64,000 nucleotides of DNA from Symbiodinium natans (GCA_905221605.1 CAJNDS010002834.1:88501-152500), one strand, 5' to 3'. Shown: positions 23,192 through 34,812, counted from the stretch's first letter. Notes: generated by a model not told the origin, from the letters alone. Numbers and translations are program-made.

Positions 23192-24866
23192 ATGGGGTGT
23201 TTAGGGTCAAAATCCCTGTGGTCACATGGTCGAGACCAACCCTGCGGACACAGCAAGGGCTTATAGGGGTTTAGGGTTTGAACCCTAAACCCCTAAACCC
23301 CAAACCCTAAACCCTAAACCACAAACGAGAGCTTAGGAAGTTTTTAAGCTTTTAGGGTCGTTTTCGGGTCTAGGGCTTTGGCGGTCTGGGGGGTCGAGGT
23401 GTTTGAACGTGCCTTGCCACATCCACCCTAAACCCTAAACAGCCTAAACCCCAGCTAAACCCTACAAACCCTATAAATCCTGTGAAGCATATCCATCCTA
23501 TAAACCCTACAAGCCCTATAAACCCTATATGTAAATCCTGCAAACCCGACAAGCCCCATGAACCCAACAGGCCCTATATAAGCCCCAGTCAACCCTAAAC
23601 CCTGCAGACCCTATAAGCCGTCTAGACGCCTCAACCCTGCAGACCCTAAATCCTAAGCCCTAAACCCTAAAGCCTGTAGACCCTATAAGCCCTATAAGCC
23701 CCCTAAACCCTAAATTCTAAACCCTAAACCCTAAACCCTGTAGACCGTAGACCTGAAACACCTGCTTGGTAGCGGTTCGGCCCTGGCAGGTCTCCGTGTC
23801 ACACCTTGCCGCCGTTCAGGCGCCGTTGGCTGAAGGTTTCGGTCTCTTGGCACCTAAACCCCAAAATATGGTTTAGGGTTTAGGGTTTAGGGTCTAGGGT
23901 CTAGGGTTTAGGGTTTAGGGAAACCCTGAGCTTTTATAAGCCCTAAACTCTGAGTGGGGACCTAAAGCACTCAAGCCCTAAAGCCCTAAGCCCTAAACCA
24001 TCACCCTAAGCCCTACCCTCTAACCCTGCAACCCTATAACTTGGGATGTTCCCCCTTATACTAGCAGTCCGTGATAGGGATTATAGTGCCCCCCTCCCCA
24101 TTATAATCCCACTAAGGTTAGTATATGAGGGAACATCCCAACCTATAAGCCTACATCCCTCAACCGTTGTGTAAACCTTGTTTAGGGTCGAGGGTTCAGG
24201 CTCAAGCCTACACCCTAAACCCTAAACGTTTCTGGGCGGATCTCCGTCTCAGCCATCAGATACCTACACCAAACAAGTCAAGAACAAATCCCAATGGAAA
24301 CCCTAAGGCTTCGGGTCCCAAACCTTGAACCTTAGGGGGTTCGGGCTAAGTTTTTAGAGCTTAGGGTTTAGGGTTTACAGGGTTCAGGGGTTAGGGTTTA
24401 AGGGCTTAGGGTTTAGGGTTTGGTGTGTGAACTCGCTCATAAGACCCTGCCTGAAACGTGCTTAGGTGGGTTTTGGCTAAGGATATAGGGCTTAGGGTTC
24501 AACTAGGGTTTAGGGGGTAGGGTGTACGGTTTAGGGTACCATAAGCCTCAAGGCAGAGAGAGTGTGGAACCCTAAAGCCCTAATCCCCGCGAAGCCTGAT
24601 AGAACTTAGGGTATTGCCACGGCCCCTTTTGGTGGGCCCATAAAATGGAGACCCCTTATCCCTTATATAGTATACACCTTCAATACCCTATACAAACCCA
24701 AAGGCCCATACTGCAGACCCTTTCGAGAGGGGACGGGACCCTATAACCCCAAGCCCTAAACCCCAAACCCCAAACCCAAGCCCTAAACCCTAAACCCTAA
24801 ACCTAAACCCTAAACCCTAAACCCTAAACCCTAAACCCTATTCAGGGACCATGTACCTACCCTTAG

Positions 24867-24941
24867 AATGTGTGGGAGGCTCCCCTGAACCGCATCTGGT
24901 GGCCTGACAGCGCTGCCGGCGAGGCTCTTGGGGCTGTGGCT
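24867..24941 (+). CDS. exon-like coding island
   Basis: Exactly 25 codons between CTACCCTTAG| and GCT|GTTTGT. Reads NVWEAPLNRIWWPDS then AAGEALGAVA. Followed after 11 bp by a TTTAGGG tract. Phase 0 at both ends. Not recognised. Confidence 0.5.
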
Positions 24942-24949
24942 GTTTGTTT

Positions 24950-25015
24950 GGGGTTTAGGGTTTAGGGTTTAGGGTTTAGGGTTTAGGGTTTAGGGTTTAG
25001 GGTTTAAGGATTTAG
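24950..25015 (+). repeat. TTTAGGG tract
   Basis: Nine units between two exon-like islands. Confidence 0.9.
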
Positions 25016-25050
25016 GGTTTGGGGTTTTTGGGGTTTCGGGATGTTCGCAG

Positions 25051-25114
25051 GGTGCCTCGCCCGAAGTCCACGCCGCGCACGACGCAACGCCGTGGCCGGA
25101 GCCCTGGATTGGGA
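25051..25114 (+). CDS. exon-like coding island
   Basis: Edges are ATGTTCGCAG| and GGGAC|GTAGGTTTT. Best frame reads GASPEVHAAHDATPW then PEPWIGT; a second frame is also open. Followed by TTTAGGG units. Confidence 0.4.
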
Positions 25115-25924
25115 CGTAGGTTTTAGGTTTTATATTTGGGTTTAGGGTTTAGGGTTTAGGGTTTAGGGTTTAGGGTTCAGGGTATGAGGGGTATAGGAAG
25201 TTTAAAGTGCCTCTCTGCTTGGGGGTGCGGCCCTGGTGTTTGATCCCTGAACCCTCCACTGAGGGCCGACTCTTTTCAAATTCTCTCGATGTCCTTCGGG
25301 GTTTAGAAGGTACGAGGAGGGAACCCAACAATGGACTCTTAATCTGGTTCCACTAGATAACCCATGTATATACCACCCTAAACCCTGTACCCTAGACCCT
25401 AAACCCTAAACCCTAAACCCTAAACCCTAAACCCTAAACCCATATATAGTGCTGTATACCTAAATAGCCCTAACGCAGGCATTGAGGTCCCTGATAATTA
25501 AGGGTCCCTCCTTTAGCTACTGCCGCAATTCCCGAAACAGGGGCAGCCCTTGCGTAGCCAAGCAAAGAAGAGGATAGTCTTTGAAGTACACACCCCAGAA
25601 AAGCTACCACTAAACCCCTAAGCCCTGACCCTTCGGAACCCTAGACCCGAAGCCTTAAACCCTAAATCCTGACCCTGATTTTCGGATGCAGGGTTTAGGC
25701 TTTCTGGCTTCGGCATGTTTGAGAAATTGCCTGCACCCAAAACAACCATGCACGGGTTAGGGTTTAAGGTTTAGGGTTTAGGGTTTGGGGTGTATAGGGT
25801 TTAGGGTTTACGGTTTGGGGTGTATCGGGTTTTAGGTGTATAGGGTTTATAGGGTTGTTAGGTTTTACAAGGTCCATAGGGGACATAGGCTTTGCATGGT
25901 TTAGGGTTTAGGAATAGGTTTTCG

Positions 25925-25967
25925 GGCGGAAAGAAGTTTGAGAAAGGTCAGGATGGTAGTCCACGAC
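25925..25967 (+). CDS. exon-like coding island with strong donor
   Basis: Reads GGKKFEKGQDGSPR and ends at CGAC|GTAAGTC, a near-ideal donor. The acceptor side is not clear. Not recognised. Confidence 0.35.
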
Positions 25968-26099
25968 GTAAGTCTTCGGAGTTCTTGAACCAACCCTAAA
26001 CCCTAAAACTTAAACCACAAGCCCTAAACGAGCAGCTCCCCTGAAGACATGGGGCAAACCAAACCCCTGAAGACATGGGGCAAACCAAACCTTAAACCC

Positions 26100-26252
26100 T
26101 AAACCCTATACACCCCAAACCCTATACACCCCAAACCCTATACACCCCAAACCCTAAACCCTAAACCCTAAACCCTAAGCCCTAAACCCTAAGCCCTAAA
26201 CCCTAAGCCCTAAACCCTAAACCCTAAACCCTAAACCCTAAACCCTAAACCC
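26100..26252 (+). repeat. CCCTAAA tract with amplified variants
   Basis: About 20 units, including three CTATACACCCCAAAC composites and alternating CCCTAAG/CCCTAAA units. Confidence 0.9.
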
Positions 26253-26284
26253 CCAAACCCCACACCTCCTTCCCAAGGCCCCAG

Positions 26285-26345
26285 CTGCGTCGTGAGGTGC
26301 TGGAGGCGCCAATTTTTGCTGGAGAGGGCCAACTCTCTTCTCTTG
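26285..26345 (+). CDS. exon-like coding island
   Basis: Starts after AAGGCCCCAG| and reads LRREVLEAPIFAGEG then QLSSL before GGGGTTTAGGG. Not recognised. Confidence 0.45.
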
Positions 26346-26660
26346 GGGTTTAGGGTTTAGGGTTTAGGGTTTAGGGTTTAGGGTTTAGGGTTTAGGGTTT
26401 AGGGTTTAGGGTTTGGGGTTTAGGGTTTAGGGTTTGGGGTTTAGGGTGTAGGGTTTAGGGTTTGGTGTTTGGTGTGTATAGGGTTTAGGGTTTCGGGTTA
26501 GGGTGTTTAGAGTTTAAGGTTGGGGTGCTTCGGGTTTAGGGTGTTTAGGGTGTTTAGGTTGTTTGGGGTTTAGGGGTTGGGTTTATGGTGTATAGGGTTA
26601 GGGTGTATAGGGTGTTTAGGGTGTTTAGGGTGTCTAGGGTGTGTTTAGGGGGTATAGGGT
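26346..26660 (+). repeat. TTTAGGG tract grading into variants
   Basis: Perfect units at first, then TGTATAGGG, TGTTTAGGG and other changed units up to about 26660. Confidence 0.85.
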
Positions 26661-27644
26661 TAGTATGTTTGTAGGGTTTATAGGCATTAGACTTGCTACA
26701 GGGTTTATTAGGGTTTAGCATGGGTTTGGGGTTCAGGATGTGAGGTCGAGGTCCAGTCTCAACACCCCCTAGACGCTTCCCTCGCCGATAGCGTTTTAGA
26801 GTAGTGGTTTAGGGGATTAGGGGTTTCGGGCTTACGAGTTTAGAGTTTCGGGGTTTAGGGGTTGCTTCCCTCGCGAATCGGGTTTTGGAGTAGGGGTTTA
26901 GGGGATGAGGGGTTTCGGGGTTTCGGGGTTGAGGGTTTAGGTGCTTAGAGTTTCGGGGTTTAGCGGCTTAAAGGCTTGGGTTTTAGGGTTTTAGGAGCTT
27001 AGAGGTTTAGGGTCTTAGGGTGAAGGGTTCAGGTTTTAGGGTTGGGGGCTTCCGAGTTTGAGAGGTTTGAGGCTTTCTAAGGGCCCTGGGCTTTAGGGCT
27101 TTTAGGGTATTTCGGGGGCTCCAACCCCTTTACTCTTTAGGGTTTAGGGTTTGGGGTTAGGGAGGGGTGTTCAAGCGGGGTAGGTACCTAGCGAACCTCA
27201 GGGAAGCTTCGTGAGCCTTAGGGAGTAGTGGGGAGTATGACGCAACCTGGGCCCCCCCTTGAACACCCCCTCCCTCCCTCAAGCACCCTAAAGGCTAAAC
27301 CCTAGACCCTAGATCTTAGACCCTAGACCCTAGACCCTAACCCCTAAACCCTAAACCCTAAACCCTAACCCCTAACCCCTAAACCCTAAACCCTAAACCC
27401 TCAACCCTAAACCCTCCCTCAAGGACCCTGTGGCTGAACCACTTTTTTGCAAAGCCTCAGCCGTCAACACAGGACCTCGACGCGACGACCAGACCGGCTG
27501 GATCCAAGGCGGCTTCTGCCCTCAACCTTATGAACCCTGTGAACCCTATACGCACCCTCTAAAACACCCTCTACACCTAAAGCATAAACCCTAAACCATA
27601 AACGCCCTTTTTAACCTATGAAACCCGATAACCCCACCAAAATC

Positions 27645-27728
27645 CCGGAGGAGCGTCTTCTGATGAGCTCTTTCGGCGCCCTCGAGCACTGGATGCACAG
27701 CGCGGAAGCGTGCCTGCAAATGTGCTGA
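27645..27728 (+). CDS. exon-like coding island
   Basis: Reads PEERLLMSSFGALEHWM then HSAEACLQMC and a TGA. Helical, amphipathic character. It may be a terminal exon. Not recognised. Confidence 0.4.
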   Translation, partial: PEERLLMSSFGALEHWMHSAEACLQMC

Positions 27729-28064
27729 AGGCTTTAGTTTTTGTATAGTTGAGGGTTTAAGGTTTGGGGTTTAGGGTTATAGGGTTCTCTCCATGTCAAA
27801 ACCTGTCTTGTAGGCTTCTGATCATGACAGGTTTCGGGTTTAGAATTGCGGAGAATCTTCCTCAATTATTGGGTATTTGCATCCCTGGCAAGAACAACCA
27901 GGATTTAAGTGGTCTTAAGGGCGGTGTGGGGTTCTAGGCTTTTTGGCTTTTTGAAAGCTCGCCGAAGAGGTTTATGAAGAGGCTTATGGGGGTTGATGAT
28001 CCCTACACCCTACAACCTACACCCTACACCCTAAACCCTAAACCCTAAACCCTAAACCCTAAAC

Positions 28065-28124
28065 CTGAAGGACACCAGCCCCGATTTAGAAGGATTGCGG
28101 ATGGATCTGGAGATTGCCCACTGA
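28065..28124 (+). CDS. exon-like coding island
   Basis: Directly after CCCTAAA units, reads LKDTSPDLEGLRMDLEIAH followed by TGA. Only 19 codons, but strongly protein-like. Confidence 0.35.
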   Translation: MKDTSPDLEGLRMDLEIAH

Positions 28125-28389
28125 AGTAGAGGGGGGGAAGGCGGGCCCTGAGAAAACCATTTCTGACTACATCAAACGCCGATAAAAGCCTTAAAACCTG
28201 AAGTCTTCACAGCGTTTAGGGCTTGGGGTTAGGGTTTTGGGTTTAGGTTTTATAAGGTTTAGGGGTTTAGGGTTTAGGGTTTATTGGATCCTTGAGACCT
28301 CTTGCGGTAATGTGCCTGCAGCTTTCGCGCCGCCTACCTCTTCATGCGTCGAGTGTGCTGTAGGGGGGCCCCTCATGCCTTTTAGCGCT

Positions 28390-28492
28390 TAGTAGCTGAA
28401 TGAGTGCACTTTACACTTTTTGGGATACTACAATCCCCTTATAGAACTAAAAGTGTACACTTTTGGGGGGGCTCATGAACTCAGCAACTGAG
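28390..28492. mobile_element. M4-family element, copy 1
   Basis: About 100 bp, AGTAGCTGAATGAGTGCAC...TGAACTCAGCAACT. Ends are weakly inverted and the middle contains GGGATACT and TATAGAACTAAAAGTGTAC. Same layout at 31481. Confidence 0.5.
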
Positions 28493-28836
28493 AGGGTGTG
28501 AGTGTTTAGGGCTTAGGGTGAGACATGATATCCTCATGAGTTGCATGATTGTGGTTAGACACATCATTGAGCATGCTAGAAAGTTAGGTTTTGGGGGATT
28601 TTCAGTGTTCTGGGAGAGTTCGGGTTTGGGGCTTGAAGGCTTGATATGGGGTCGGATGCTGAATTACGAATCGTATTCCCTCATGATCCCTATATAAATA
28701 ACGTTAATGACCCCCCCAAAACCCTATTCTAATCATCAAGGCCCCCTAAACCCTAAACCCTAAACCCTAAACCCTAAACCCCCTAAACCCCCTAAACCCC
28801 CTATAATAGCGCTTCCAAGGGGGTTGTCAGTCTCAG

Positions 28837-28911
28837 GGAGTTTAAGGCTTCGGCCCAGCCGTGCTACCCAGGATTCGCCGTCGCCTCCCAATCTCTCGCC
28901 AAAAGGCTGGG
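28837..28911 (+). CDS. exon-like coding island
   Basis: Follows GTCAGTCTCAG| and reads EFKASAQPCYPGFAV then ASQSLAKRLG. Then repeats of CCCTAAG begin. Not recognised. Confidence 0.45.
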
Positions 28912-29082
28912 CCCTAAGCCCTAAGCCCTAAGCCCGTTTAGGGTTTAGGGTTTAGGGTTTAGGGTTTAGGGTTTAGGGTGTAGGGTTATAAACCCTAAAC
29001 CCTAAACCCCAAACTGTCCAACCCTAAATTCAACCCAAAAAACTATAAAGCCCTAGAGCCCAAAAACTCCCAATTGAAGCCC

Positions 29083-29148
29083 TGAGCCCTTGCAGCTTCG
29101 CTCTCCGCCTCCTCGAGAGCCCTGCGCATCAGCCAGTCTCGTACCTTC
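29083..29148 (-). CDS. exon-like coding island (minus)
   Basis: On the minus strand, after AAGCCCCTTCAG|, reads KVRDWLMRRALEEAES then EAARA. A charged helix. Shows that islands occur on both strands, so more than one gene is present. Confidence 0.4.
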
Positions 29149-29490
29149 CTGAAGGGGCTTCAGAAGCCCCCAAAACCCCAAACCCTCAAAACCCCAAACC
29201 CCCAAAGACCCTAAACCCCGAACCCTGCACTTAGCATAGCAAATTTCCGGGCTTCTTCAACAGGGCTCCACTCCCCCCAATCCCACCCAAAACCTAAACC
29301 TAAACCCTAAACCTTAAACCCTAAACCCTAAACCCCAAACCCCAAACCCCACATCCTCATCAGGAGTTTGCAACCTTGGGGCTTGTCAGGGTTTGGGGCT
29401 TGGGAGTTTTCGGGCTTTAATTAGGGTTTAGGGTTTAGGGTTTATTGTTTTAGGGCTTAGGGTTCCTAAACCCTAAACCCTAAACCCCAG

Positions 29491-29602
29491 GGTATGAGGT
29501 TGTCTACATCCTCGTCGCGGCAGTGTTGCTTCGCAAAGGATGCGTTGGGAGACAGGGATTGATTACCACCTACGATTCAGAAGAGGGCCATCTACCAGCA
29601 GG
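29491..29602 (+). CDS. exon-like coding island
   Basis: Starts after TAAACCCCAG| and stays open for 37 codons: YEVVYILVAAVLLRKG, CVGRQGLITTYDSEEG, HLPA, ending near GGG|GTTTGT. The first part is hydrophobic (possible membrane segment). One of the best islands. Confidence 0.5.
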
Positions 29603-30318
29603 GGTTTGTTAGGCCTTATTGGGGTGTAGGGTTTAGGGTTTAGGGTTCAAAAACCCTATAAAAGGGGCCTTCTTTGAGGGACCCCCCCCCGACCCTCTAA
29701 AGGGCCTTTTGAAGGGGTTGCTGGACATCAGTCTTGTTTCATCTCGTGTTCGCCATGTTCGTCGATCTCAATGATCCTAACCGTGAGCGGGGCAAGACGA
29801 GCCAGGAGAACAGGCGCCTCAGGCGAGCAACGCAGCGCCTGAACCCGCACATCCTGCGGTGCCTGCTCGGCCGAAGGAGGTTTTGGTTGCTGCTCAGGGT
29901 GTTCGATAGCCCATCCTGGGGTGGTGGCACGAGGAAACGCGCAACAAGCAGAACTCCCAGAGAGGAGGCTCGAAAGCCTTACACGGCTTGGGGTTTAGGG
30001 TGTAGGGTTTAGGGTTTATGCCCTCACCTACATAGCAGAATTTCAGAGATTAGGGATATTTTTGGGCCTGGTGGAGTGTAGGTGTTACCTGAAGGCTAGA
30101 AAACTCATCTTGGTTTCGTGGCTCTTGGGTTTCCCAGGCCCCTATAGACACATGCTGTCAAGGGCGTTTAGGGTTCAGGGTTAGGGTTTAGGGTTTAGGG
30201 TTTAGGGTTTAGGGTTTAGGAATTAGGGTTTAGGGTTTAGGGTTGAGCGTGCAGGGTTCCGGGTTAGGGTTTGGGGTTGCTAAAGCCCTATAATCCCCCG
30301 TAAAGCCCGACAGCTCAA

Positions 30319-30320
30319 CC

Positions 30321-30345
<25 letters not shown>
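30319..30345 (+). repeat. C27 homopolymer
   Basis: 27 consecutive C. Confidence 0.85.
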
Positions 30346-30352
<7 letters not shown>

Positions 30353-30393
30353 GAATCAAAGAGACAAAGAACATCTCAACTGTATCATCTTAG

Positions 30394-30504
30394 GTGCATT
30401 GATGTAACTGCAAAATGCTTGGAAGACAAGTATTGCGTCTTAAACAAAGACGCACTCCAGCCAGGCGAGCCTCTGGCATCGCCCTACGACCTCGACTCGT
30501 CCAG
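30394..30504 (+). CDS. exon-like coding island
   Basis: 111 bp between ATCATCTTAG| and CCAG|GTGGCC, with entry and exit phases that add to whole codons. Reads CIDVTAKCLEDKYCV, LNKDALQPGEPLASP, YDLDSS. A TTTAGGG array starts 24 bp after the donor. Very likely a true exon. Product not recognised. Confidence 0.55.
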
Positions 30505-30821
30505 GTGGCCTTGAGAATGGTGGTGGGTTTAGGGTTTAGGGTTTAGGGTTTAGGGTTTAGGGTTTAGGGTTTAGGGTTTCCCGTTGATGGGGTAGGGTTT
30601 ATAGGGGTTGAGGGTGTAGCATGTCAAAAGCCAAAACAAGAGTGCATCCACACATTGCAGGGGCCCCAATCCGAAAGCCCTGAGCCCTGTTCCCTATTTT
30701 AAGCACAACGCCGATTAGACCTGATACGCGAACTCCAAAACCCCATAGCCGAAGCCCTAAACCCTGCACCTCCGAAGTCCTCAGCCCTAAGCACGGAGCC
30801 CTAAACGCGGGGGAGGGACAC

Positions 30822-30872
30822 CTGGCCCCACAGCAGTTTCTCTGCAGCTTCTCTGCAGTCCCTTCTGTGGGC
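30822..30872 (-). CDS. exon-like coding island (minus)
   Basis: Exactly 17 codons between CGGTAGGCAG| and CCAG|GTGTCC on the minus strand: AHRRDCREAAEKLLWGQ. Phase 0 at both ends. Confidence 0.4.
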
Positions 30873-31480
30873 CTGCCTACCGAGATACTCTAGACCCTAA
30901 ACCCTAAACCCCAAACCCTAAACTCTAAACCCTAAACCCTAAACCCTAAACCCTAAACCCTAAACCCTAAACCCTATTCCGCACACCCTCAAGCCGGAAC
31001 CGTGTTGGGCTTAGGGCTTAGGGCTTGACCAGGCTTAAGGTTCCCTGCATTTAGAGTTTAGGGTTTAGGGTTTAGAGTTTAGGGTTTAGGGTTTTAGGGT
31101 TTAGGGTTTAGGGTTCAGGGTTTAGGGTTTAGGGTAGTCTGGGTTAGTCTTGGATAGTGGCGCGGTGGATCTCTTGGGAATGTCAATGCCCGAAAGCCCA
31201 GCAACCTGTACCCTGACAACACAGTCGCCTACCTGAGCCCTGAACCCTGAACCCTGAATCCTGAACCCTGAACCCTGAACCTTAACCCTAATTCAACCCT
31301 AAACCCTAAACCCTAAACCCTAACCCTAAACCCTAAACTACCCAGAATGTAGCGATTTCGGTGTTTGGATTTAGGATTCGCAAGCGCTGAACCCCACTCG
31401 GCTGCCCAAGCCGTGGCTACGACCCCAGGCACTCGGAAGTGACATTGCTGCAGGCGCACACCTTGCAAGGGCAGTGTACT

Positions 31481-31578
31481 GAGTAGCTGAGTCAGTACAC
31501 TTTACACATTTTGGGATACTCTAATTCCCCCTATAGAACTGAAAGTGTACATTTTGGGGGGGGCTTATGAACTCAGGA
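31481..31578. mobile_element. M4-family element, copy 2
   Basis: GAGTAGCTGAGTCAGTACAC...GGCTTATGAACTCAGGA; about 80% identical by eye to 28390-28492. Confidence 0.5.
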
Positions 31579-32087
31579 AGCAAGTGTAGGGTTTCAGGGT
31601 TTCGTATTCAGTTTTTGGGGATTGGGGTTCTACCGGTTAGGGTAGCACAAAACCGGCAACCTCAAACTAAACGACGATCGCTATGTTGAGGGGTCTTTTT
31701 GGGCGTTGGGTTGCCTTGAGGGTTTTTTGGAGGGAATGAGGTTGAGGGTTGGAAGCTTCCGAGCGGCGTCCCTAAATCCCAAACCCCTAAACCCTAGACC
31801 CTAAGCACATGGAGGGTCATAGTCCTGGAATGATGTTGCAAGCTAAGGCTGTTTTATGAAATGTTGGCTTCCAAATCCCCCCAAAATATAGCCATTATAG
31901 CCCACAAGCATCTAAGGGTATAACCCCCCCCCCCCCCCCCCAAAAAAAAAAAAACCTAAACCCTAAACCCCAAACCCAAAACCCGAAGCCCGAAACCTTT
32001 AACTTAACCCCGCTTGCCCTCCCCAGGTGTACCCCCCGAAGCTGCTCCAAGCAGCGCAGGGAATCCTGCAGACGCCTTTCTAAAACC

Positions 32088-32172
32088 CGAACCCCAAACC
32101 CCAAACCCCAAACCCCAAACCCCAAACCCCAAACCCCAAACCCCAAACCCCAAACCCCAAACCCCAAACCCG
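32088..32172 (+). repeat. homogenised CCCCAAA tract
   Basis: About 11 consecutive CCCCAAA units (TTTGGGG on the other strand), followed by ordinary CCCTAAA units. Confidence 0.9.
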
Positions 32173-32240
32173 AACCCTAACCCTAAACCCTAAACCCTAA
32201 ACCCTAAACCCTAAACCCTGAACCCCCAAAAGCCACACAA

Positions 32241-32355
32241 GTGTCGGCCAAACGGGGAATTCTTCGCGCTGCCCAGCCTTCTTCGGCGATGATGCGGCAA
32301 GTCTCGCCGGACAACGAGGTGAACGAGGTCGCGGCTGGGGCCACAACACCGCCTG
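32241..32355 (+). CDS. possible exon-like island
   Basis: GC-rich stretch between a CCCTAAA block and GGGGTTTAG. More than one frame is open (VSAKRGILRAAQPSS... or CPAFFGDDAASLAGQ...), so the coding frame cannot be chosen. Confidence 0.25.
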
Positions 32356-32477
32356 GGGCCCGGGGTTTAGCTTTTAGGGCTTAGGGATTGCGAAGGCTCG
32401 GATCAGATAGATTGTCAGTCACCGTACTTATTATCATGATTATGATTATTTGTTACTATTGTTATGTGTTTTGTTTT

Positions 32478-32609
32478 ATTGTATATATATATGTATATAT
32501 GTATATATGTATATATGTATATATGTATATATGTATATATGTATATATGTATATATGTATATATGTATATATGTATATATGTGTATATGTGTATATGTAT
32601 ATATGTATG

Positions 32610-32660
<51 letters not shown>
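32478..32660 (+). repeat. 8-bp GTATATAT satellite
   Basis: About 20 units of GTATATAT ending in (GT)n and T/G runs. Frames across it (Tyr/Ile/Cys/Val repeats) are artefacts. Confidence 0.95.
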
Positions 32661-33671
32661 TTTTTTGGGGGGGGGGTGCTTATCATACATTACCCTAAAA
32701 CCAAACCTACTAGCTTGTAACGGGATTCAGGTATAGACCAAGCACAAACTCTCTAACATACTCTCATGAATTCGTTTACGGGACGGGGTCCAAGAGGGGT
32801 TTGGCAGCCTAGCAATCTATAATTCCCTTCTACCCATGAAAGCCCTGAAAGGGTCGCACAAGCCCCGCCCTTATGAGAATTTAAAGGGTCTGGTGGGGTG
32901 TGGGGTCCATAGTGTCTATAGGATCCCAGCTCTTTGGGGTGTCGAGCGTAGAGTGGGCTGCGGACACCCAACTGAGGCCCAATTTTCTTGATTTGTCTGG
33001 CTTGTTCAACACTCCTAGTTTGGGAGATTGCAGACCAATTAGCTGGAGCCACAAATGTCTGCGGAAATCCTGCGAAAATCCTTGCCAGCCTGCTAAGCTC
33101 GTTTATGGCACAGGCAACGAGAAATCCACGGATATCCATAAAGCATAAATGCAGGAAAGCTAAACCTGAAACCACAGGAAGTCTGGCTTATGGTTGTTTA
33201 GTAGTGGTGATTGTGGTAGTGAAAGTGGTAGTGGTTTTGGCAGTGCAACTGTTACGACGAGAAGAATAGCAACAGTACTAGCATAACAACATCGAGTTAC
33301 AACAAGAACAATCGCAAGCCTCATAAGAACAGTTAATTCTAATCGGAACAGTCACATTCAGAGTAAAATCAGCACAATGGTGGTTCCTACAAAAACAGTA
33401 AGAATTTGGTTCAAGTAAGGCGATTGATTTCCCCAACCCTCAGCGCCTAAACCCCTACCCCTGAACCCTAGCTTAAACCCTAGGGGCACGATCCCTGAAG
33501 CATCTATAACCCGGAGGTAAGTCGTAGAGTCGTAGACTGAGCCCTAAGCCCTAAACCCCTGAACCACCTAAACCATCCCTCTCCTCCGACTAAGGCTTCG
33601 CCGCCTCTCGCGCGGAGAGGCCTGCGAGGGCCAGCTCGCCGGCGACCCAGGGAACGATGGATTTAGTGAAG

Positions 33672-33755
33672 GGTTTAGGGTTTATATAGGGTTTAGGGTT
33701 TATATAGGGTTTAGGGTTTATATAGGGTTTAGGGTTTAGGGTTTATATAGGGTTG
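33672..33755 (+). repeat. TTTATATAGGGTTTAGGG composite repeat
   Basis: Four copies of an 18-bp composite of TTTATATAGGG plus TTTAGGG. Confidence 0.85.
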
Positions 33756-33967
33756 AGGGTGCCAGGGTTTTAGGGGTTAGAACTTGACCCCTCTATTCTG
33801 GCAACTTGACCCCAAACCCTGAACCCGGCACTCATGGCCCCGAGAACAAGACGTCTCGCCCTTGGCAGGCAAGCTGGCGTTGAGGGTTTCGGGTTATAGG
33901 GTTCCTAAACCCTAAACCCTAAACCCTAAACCCCTAAGCAGCTTAGGGATTGGGGTTTATCATGGTC

Positions 33968-34001
33968 GGCCGCGCCGACCCCCCCCACGGCGACCCCCCC
34001 C
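33968..34001 (+). repeat. left terminal inverted repeat
   Basis: GGCCGCGCCGA, C8, ACGGCGA, C8. It differs from the right end at two bases over this span. The inverted match may extend outward through CATGG. Confidence 0.8.
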
Positions 34002-34079
34002 ACAAATTAAGGGTGTGTAAAAAAAAATAAGAGTGGAATAGTGAAAAAAAAGCGTCTAAAAAATAAGGGCTGAATAGCA

Positions 34080-34118
34080 ACTTATTAGTCGCTTATTAAG
34101 GGCTTATTTTTTGGGGCA
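34080..34118 (+). repeat. left subterminal motif
   Basis: Contains CGCTTATTAAGG and GGCTTATTTTTTGGGG. The same GCTTATTA-type words and CCTTATTTTTTGGGG recur near the right end (56360-56472). Possible protein-binding sites for mobilisation, by inference. Confidence 0.4.
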
Positions 34119-34457
34119 CATGCGGGTCAACTGGCCTTCAGTTTGCGACCAAATAAGGACAAAATAAGGGTGGCTGCCGCGTGAAAAAGGGCAATTAAGG
34201 GTCAAATAAGGGTCAAACAAAGTAAGGGTCAAAAAAGGGGCAATTAAGGGTCAAATAAGGATCAAAATAAGGGGCTCAAACAAGGGTAACAAAGGGAAAT
34301 TTGGGACAAATGAGAAAAAATCAAGGTCAAATCCGGGAAACGAACCGAACCTATTGAGGCTTCAAGCTTTGAAGAATGGCCTTTTTGGTCTCCACTGGCT
34401 GCTGCGTGTGAGCTGCGTGCAGCACGGGTCTTTGAGCTCTTGCCAACTGAACTTTTG

Positions 34458-34812
34458 TCAGTTGTCATCGTAAATGATTCTGCGCCGTTTCAACGCCTCA
34501 AAGGTCAGTAGCATGGTCTGCACAGTCGGAATGTTCGTATTTTGCAGAGCAGCGCGTGAGGGGAACTCTCTCTTTTTTGGAGCCTCCGGGGTTTTGATCA
34601 GATCGATCGTCTTGATGATGTGGCTCTGCGGGGTGATCTCGGACGCCGGAATCCTCTCCTGCAAGCCGCTGGCGGGGGGGGGGGGGGGGGGATGACGTGA
34701 TTTTCTTGAAACGCTTATCGGAAGTCACCATCGTTTCAGAAAACCGTGCCTTAGCCTTGGCCTTGGCAGGGGTTGCGCACAGCTTCTCTTGACGCTGGTC
34801 CGACGAATCCAT
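34458..34812 (-). CDS. small basic nuclear-type protein, copy 1 (94 aa)
   Basis: Two exons: 34729-34812 (MDSSDQRQEKL, then KAKAKARFSETM) and 34458-34658 (ERIPASEITPQSH..., TPEAPKKREFPS, EALKRRRIIYDDN). The 70-bp intron runs GTGACT...GCTTGCAG, is phase 0 at both ends and holds an 18-base C run as polypyrimidine tract. This explains why the two frames look shifted in genomic DNA. Lys/Ala-rich N-terminus and the KK(R)/KRRR clusters suggest a nuclear or DNA-binding role. No known domain seen. A near-identical gene follows at 35858. Confidence 0.6.

Larger units (their letters stand above)
1..33967. repeat. telomere-motif/exon-island mosaic, left arm
   Basis: Tracts of TTTAGGG or CCCTAAA, 2 to about 20 units long, alternate with 50-400 bp of unique sequence. 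Both orientations occur side by side, so this is interstitial and not a chromosome end. No long open reading frame exists outside the LINE at 15.4-19.8 kb. Coding evidence is limited to short exon-like islands, annotated one by one. Stretches where I saw no gene, island or element include about 2600-3560, 4000-5850, 9400-12070, 14260-14990 and 33000-33600. 10400-11600 is a T-rich region nearly free of the motif, again without a recognisable gene. Confidence 0.85.

Noticed and set aside
29734-30012. 92-codon plus-strand ORF with Arg-rich composition
   Set aside because: Opposite strand is also open and it ends in telomeric repeat; no splice or domain support, although a real exon is not excluded.
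32388-32736. Tyr/Ile/Val/Cys repeat ORFs
   Set aside because: Arise from the GTATATAT satellite on both strands.
1-33967. A chromosome end
   Set aside because: Telomeric tracts are short, in both orientations and interleaved with unique DNA across the window, so they are interstitial.
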